A stretch of 7,773 nt of DNA from Candidatus Omnitrophota bacterium (GTDB lineage Bacteria > Omnitrophota > Koll11 > Aquiviventales > Aquiviventaceae), in assembly GCA_016196415.1 (NCBI GenBank), contig JACPXS010000084.1:1-7773 (forward strand), written 5' to 3'. Of this stretch, positions 5,466 to 7,773 are shown one piece after another. Both the position numbers and the translations under genes were made by a program. The first letter of the stretch is position 1; every line of letters begins with the position of its first letter. The notes beneath the pieces are model-generated. The model did no database searches, had not been told where the DNA came from, and was given only the letters and a program-made list of their open reading frames with translations.

Positions 5466-7773
5466 TGAGAGCGGGAGTGTGCGTGACGCTGGTGGGCGTG
5501 ATGGGGGGGATGGTGATCGGGGCGTCGCGCGCGTGCGCGCAATCGTCGGTCAAAACAAGCCGGGTGACGTCCGCGGAACCGGAGGCGATGGCTTCCCAGG
5601 CCGAGCGCTATCAGCCCCCCTCCTTCTCGACGGACATGCTCACGTCGATGCAAGAAGAGGCGATCTCCAACTACCGCGCGGGTCACTATCAGCGGGCCGC
5701 CCGTCGCTATGAAGAGTTGGTGAAGCGGCAGCCGGAGAACGTGGAGTTCCTCAGGGACCTGATGTGGGTGCTCTGGAAAGCGGGGCGTACGGCCGAAGCG
5801 GCGAAGGCCGCAACGCGCATCACCGCACTGCAAGGAGCTGACCTGGAAGCCTGGAATCTCTTCGGCAACGCCATGGTGAAGCTCGGCCGGCCGAAGGAAG
5901 CCGTCGCCGCATTTGAGGCCAGCTTGCGCCTCAATCCGGAGCAGCTCCCCATCTGGCGCGACGTCTCCCTGTTGCTGGTGGAGTTGCGGCAGTACGATCA
6001 AGCCCGAACGGTGGTGAGCCAATTGCTGGCCCGCTATCCCCAACACACCGACCTTTATCCGCTCCTGGCCCGGATCCAGATCTTGCAAGGAGACTTTCCC
6101 GAGGCCGCCCACACCTGGGCCAAAGTGCTGCAGCTCTTTCCCGATAATCCGGCCTATCAGTACCAAGAAGCCTCCGCGTTGTACCACAGCGGGCAGACCG
6201 AGCAGGCCGTGGCGAGTCTCCAGGCTCTGATCACCCAGTATCAGGAGGAGTTGGACGATCCGAACTTTCTCTCCATGTGGCGGGTCGTCGCTCAATTGGC
6301 CCTGGATCTGCAACAGTATCAGCCGGCGAGCATTTTGTTGAAGCAGTTGCTGGTGCGCTATCCTCAGGAGACGGAGTTCTTCCCCTTGCTGGCCAGGGCT
6401 CAGAGCGCCCAAGGGACGTTCGCGGAAGCCGCCAAGAGTTGGGCGAAGGCCTACCAAGCGTTTCCCGAGCGCCTGAACTACCACTATCAGGAGGCCGCGG
6501 CCTACCATGCGAGCAGTCAAGACGATCAGGCGTTGAAAGTTCTCCAAGAGTTTGTACGCGCGCATCATCGGCAGCTCCTCGATGCGGAGTACGTGCCGGT
6601 CTGGCGGGCCGTGACCCGACTCGCGCTTGATCTGCGGTCGTATGCGGTGGCGAAGCAGGTGTTGCTGCCTCTCCTCAGCCATGACTCGGAAGCCCGCGAT
6701 CTCTATCCTCTGCTGGCCAGGACCCAAATGCTCCAGGGAGACTTCACCGAGGCCGCCAAGACCTGGGCCTACGTGCACCAGCTCTTTCCGGATAACCTGG
6801 CGTATCGCTATCAAGAAGCCTCCGCGTTGTACCACAGCGGGCAGACCGGGCAAGCCGTGGCCAGCCTGCAGCAGTTGATCAGCCATCATCATGAGGAGCT
6901 CAACGATCTTGAAGCGTTGCCGGTCTGGCGCACCGTTTCCCAGCTCGCACTCGATCTGCGGCAATATGACCAGGCCAGCACGCTGTTGAATCAGCTGCTG
7001 ACCTTGTTTCCTCAGGAAACCGAGCTGTACCTCCTGCTCGCCAGGGCCCAGATGATGCAGGGAGACTTTCCCGAGGCCGCCAAAAGCTGGGCCCAGGTCA
7101 GCCGGCTCTTTCCCGACAACCCGGCCTATCACTACCAGGAGGCGGTGGCCTTGTCCCACAGCGGCAAGCCTGAGCAGGCCGTGTCGATCTTGGAGACCAT
7201 GGTGGAGAGCCATCCCGAGTATGATCCGGCCCTCAACCTCTTGGTGAATCAAGCCATCATCCGAGAGAATTGGGACGGGGCGATCGACGCGTTAGAACGG
7301 CGCCTGGTCCACCCCACGCCGAAGGACGAGCCGTTTCTGTTGCGGTTGGCCGACGTCTATCATCATGTCGGTGACCCGAAGCGCTACGTGAACACGCTCG
7401 ACCGCTACCTCACGCTCAACCCCTCGAAAGGCGAAGTGCTGTTGTTGAAAGCGGAGCACTTCAAAGAGATGCACCATCTCCATACCTCGGCGAAGTTATA
7501 TCAGGACGTCTTAGCCATGAACCCCTGGTCGATCAAGGCCTTGACCGGACTGTCGGATCTGTACCATATCAGCGGTCGTTCCGACAAAGCCATCGAGTTG
7601 AGCCGGCGAGTCCGTCAGCTCGATCCGACCGACCCCTACCTGATGCTCGAGCATGCGCGGTACCTCTACGGCCTGGGGAATTTCAAATCCAGTAAGCGGA
7701 TGATCACCGAATGGCTCCGGGCGAATCATGGACCGATCCTCCTGGCCTTCGGGTACCATGGCCTGGTGTCCTC
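5465..7773 (+). CDS. Exported TPR protein of the EPS operon (3' end outside window)
   Basis: The frame stays open for 769 complete codons to the window edge, so the C-terminus is missing. Residues 1-25 are a signal peptide (hydrophobic core about 5-20, ACA|Q cleavage). From about residue 62 the protein is built of tetratricopeptide repeats: three ordinary TPRs (about 63-161), then four copies of an exact 108-residue unit (164-271, 272-379, 380-487, 488-595), then more diverged TPRs to about 753. Recurring motifs are LLAR, QGDFPEAAK-W, LFPDNPAY-YQEA and HSGQ-QAV. TPR superhelices in PgaA, BcsC and AlgK guide polymer or recruit partners in the periplasm, so a scaffold or export role here is the natural inference. 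The last visible residues (GPILLAFGYHGLVS, 756-769) could begin a new domain, such as a NodB deacetylase or an outer-membrane part, or simply another TPR. The start overlaps the previous stop by 1 nt (TGATG). Confidence 0.9.
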   Translation, partial: MRAGVCVTLVGVMGGMVIGASRACAQSSVKTSRVTSAEPEAMASQAERYQPPSFSTDMLTSMQEEAISNYRAGHYQRAARRYEELVKRQPENVEFLRDLMWVLWKAGRTAEAAKAATRITALQGADLEAWNLFGNAMVKLGRPKEAVAAFEASLRLNPEQLPIWRDVSLLLVELRQYDQARTVVSQLLARYPQHTDLYPLLARIQILQGDFPEAAHTWAKVLQLFPDNPAYQYQEASALYHSGQTEQAVASLQALITQYQEELDDPNFLSMWRVVAQLALDLQQYQPASILLKQLLVRYPQETEFFPLLARAQSAQGTFAEAAKSWAKAYQAFPERLNYHYQEAAAYHASSQDDQALKVLQEFVRAHHRQLLDAEYVPVWRAVTRLALDLRSYAVAKQVLLPLLSHDSEARDLYPLLARTQMLQGDFTEAAKTWAYVHQLFPDNLAYRYQEASALYHSGQTGQAVASLQQLISHHHEELNDLEALPVWRTVSQLALDLRQYDQASTLLNQLLTLFPQETELYLLLARAQMMQGDFPEAAKSWAQVSRLFPDNPAYHYQEAVALSHSGKPEQAVSILETMVESHPEYDPALNLLVNQAIIRENWDGAIDALERRLVHPTPKDEPFLLRLADVYHHVGDPKRYVNTLDRYLTLNPSKGEVLLLKAEHFKEMHHLHTSAKLYQDVLAMNPWSIKALTGLSDLYHISGRSDKAIELSRRVRQLDPTDPYLMLEHARYLYGLGNFKSSKRMITEWLRANHGPILLAFGYHGLVS
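5954..7249 (+). repeat. Four tandem 324-bp units (108 residues, three TPRs each)
   Basis: Units run 5954-6277, 6278-6601, 6602-6925 and 6926-7249; each starts at a TGG (Trp) codon followed by Arg, and the first three boundaries are exactly 324 bp apart without any insertion or deletion. The fourth loses similarity after about 7215. Units 1 and 3 share a 37-bp identical stretch (6164-6200 and 6812-6848, offset 648 bp), and units 1 and 4 share 21 bp (6089-6109 and 7061-7081, offset 972 bp). Unit 2 is the most diverged. This points to duplication of a three-TPR block within the gene, with some later exchange between copies. Confidence 0.9.

Noticed and set aside
5267..7252. 661-codon open frame on the minus strand opposite the TPR gene
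   Set aside because: It mirrors the repeat structure of the TPR gene, has no domain or ribosome binding site, and crosses the end of the preceding gene. Repetitive GC-rich coding DNA often leaves such antisense frames open.

Overview
The window is GC-rich, densely coded bacterial DNA. It reads as part of a chromosomal exopolysaccharide (EPS) locus from a Gram-negative organism. The Gram-negative reading rests on signal peptides and on a synthase plus periplasmic TPR layout. The style (membrane-anchored YvcK, PilZ-glycosyltransferase fusion, long TPR protein) would fit Nitrospirota such as Nitrospira, but that is a guess from general resemblance and cannot be proved from this sequence. No rRNA, tRNA, insertion sequence, integrase or CRISPR array is visible.

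Layout: positions 1-297 hold no convincing gene, only a short tandem repeat at the left edge and a GC-rich perfect hairpin. A small exported protein (298-720, minus strand) follows, with an ideal ribosome binding site. A divergent intergenic region of about 200 bp (721-920) carries repeated CGTAAC/GTTACG motifs and a long dyad, and is probably the control region for both sides. Rightward from 921 lies a tight four-gene operon: a membrane-anchored YvcK/CofD-like protein (921-2453); a PilZ-hyaluronan-synthase-like family 2 glycosyltransferase (2461-4164); a membrane-anchored protein with a degenerate NodB/polysaccharide-deacetylase-like domain (4161-5465); and a very long exported TPR protein (5465 to beyond 7773) that leaves the window without a stop. 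The gaps are 7 nt, then a 4-nt overlap (ATGA), then a 1-nt overlap (TGATG), so the genes are probably co-transcribed and translationally coupled.

How the genes may work together (inference from family knowledge): the glycosyltransferase would polymerise a UDP-sugar and push the chain across the inner membrane, with its N-terminal PilZ domain placing synthesis under cyclic di-GMP control. The TPR protein would be the periplasmic or outer-membrane scaffold, as PgaA, BcsC or AlgK are in known synthase-dependent systems. The protein between them sits where a PgaB-like deacetylase would be expected, but its catalytic Asp pair and metal-binding His residues are replaced, so it looks like a pseudo-enzyme, perhaps a polymer-binding or adaptor protein. 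YvcK proteins are known to bind UDP-sugars such as UDP-GlcNAc in some bacteria, so its lead position suggests a link between precursor supply and polymer synthesis. This combination is the most interesting content of the window.
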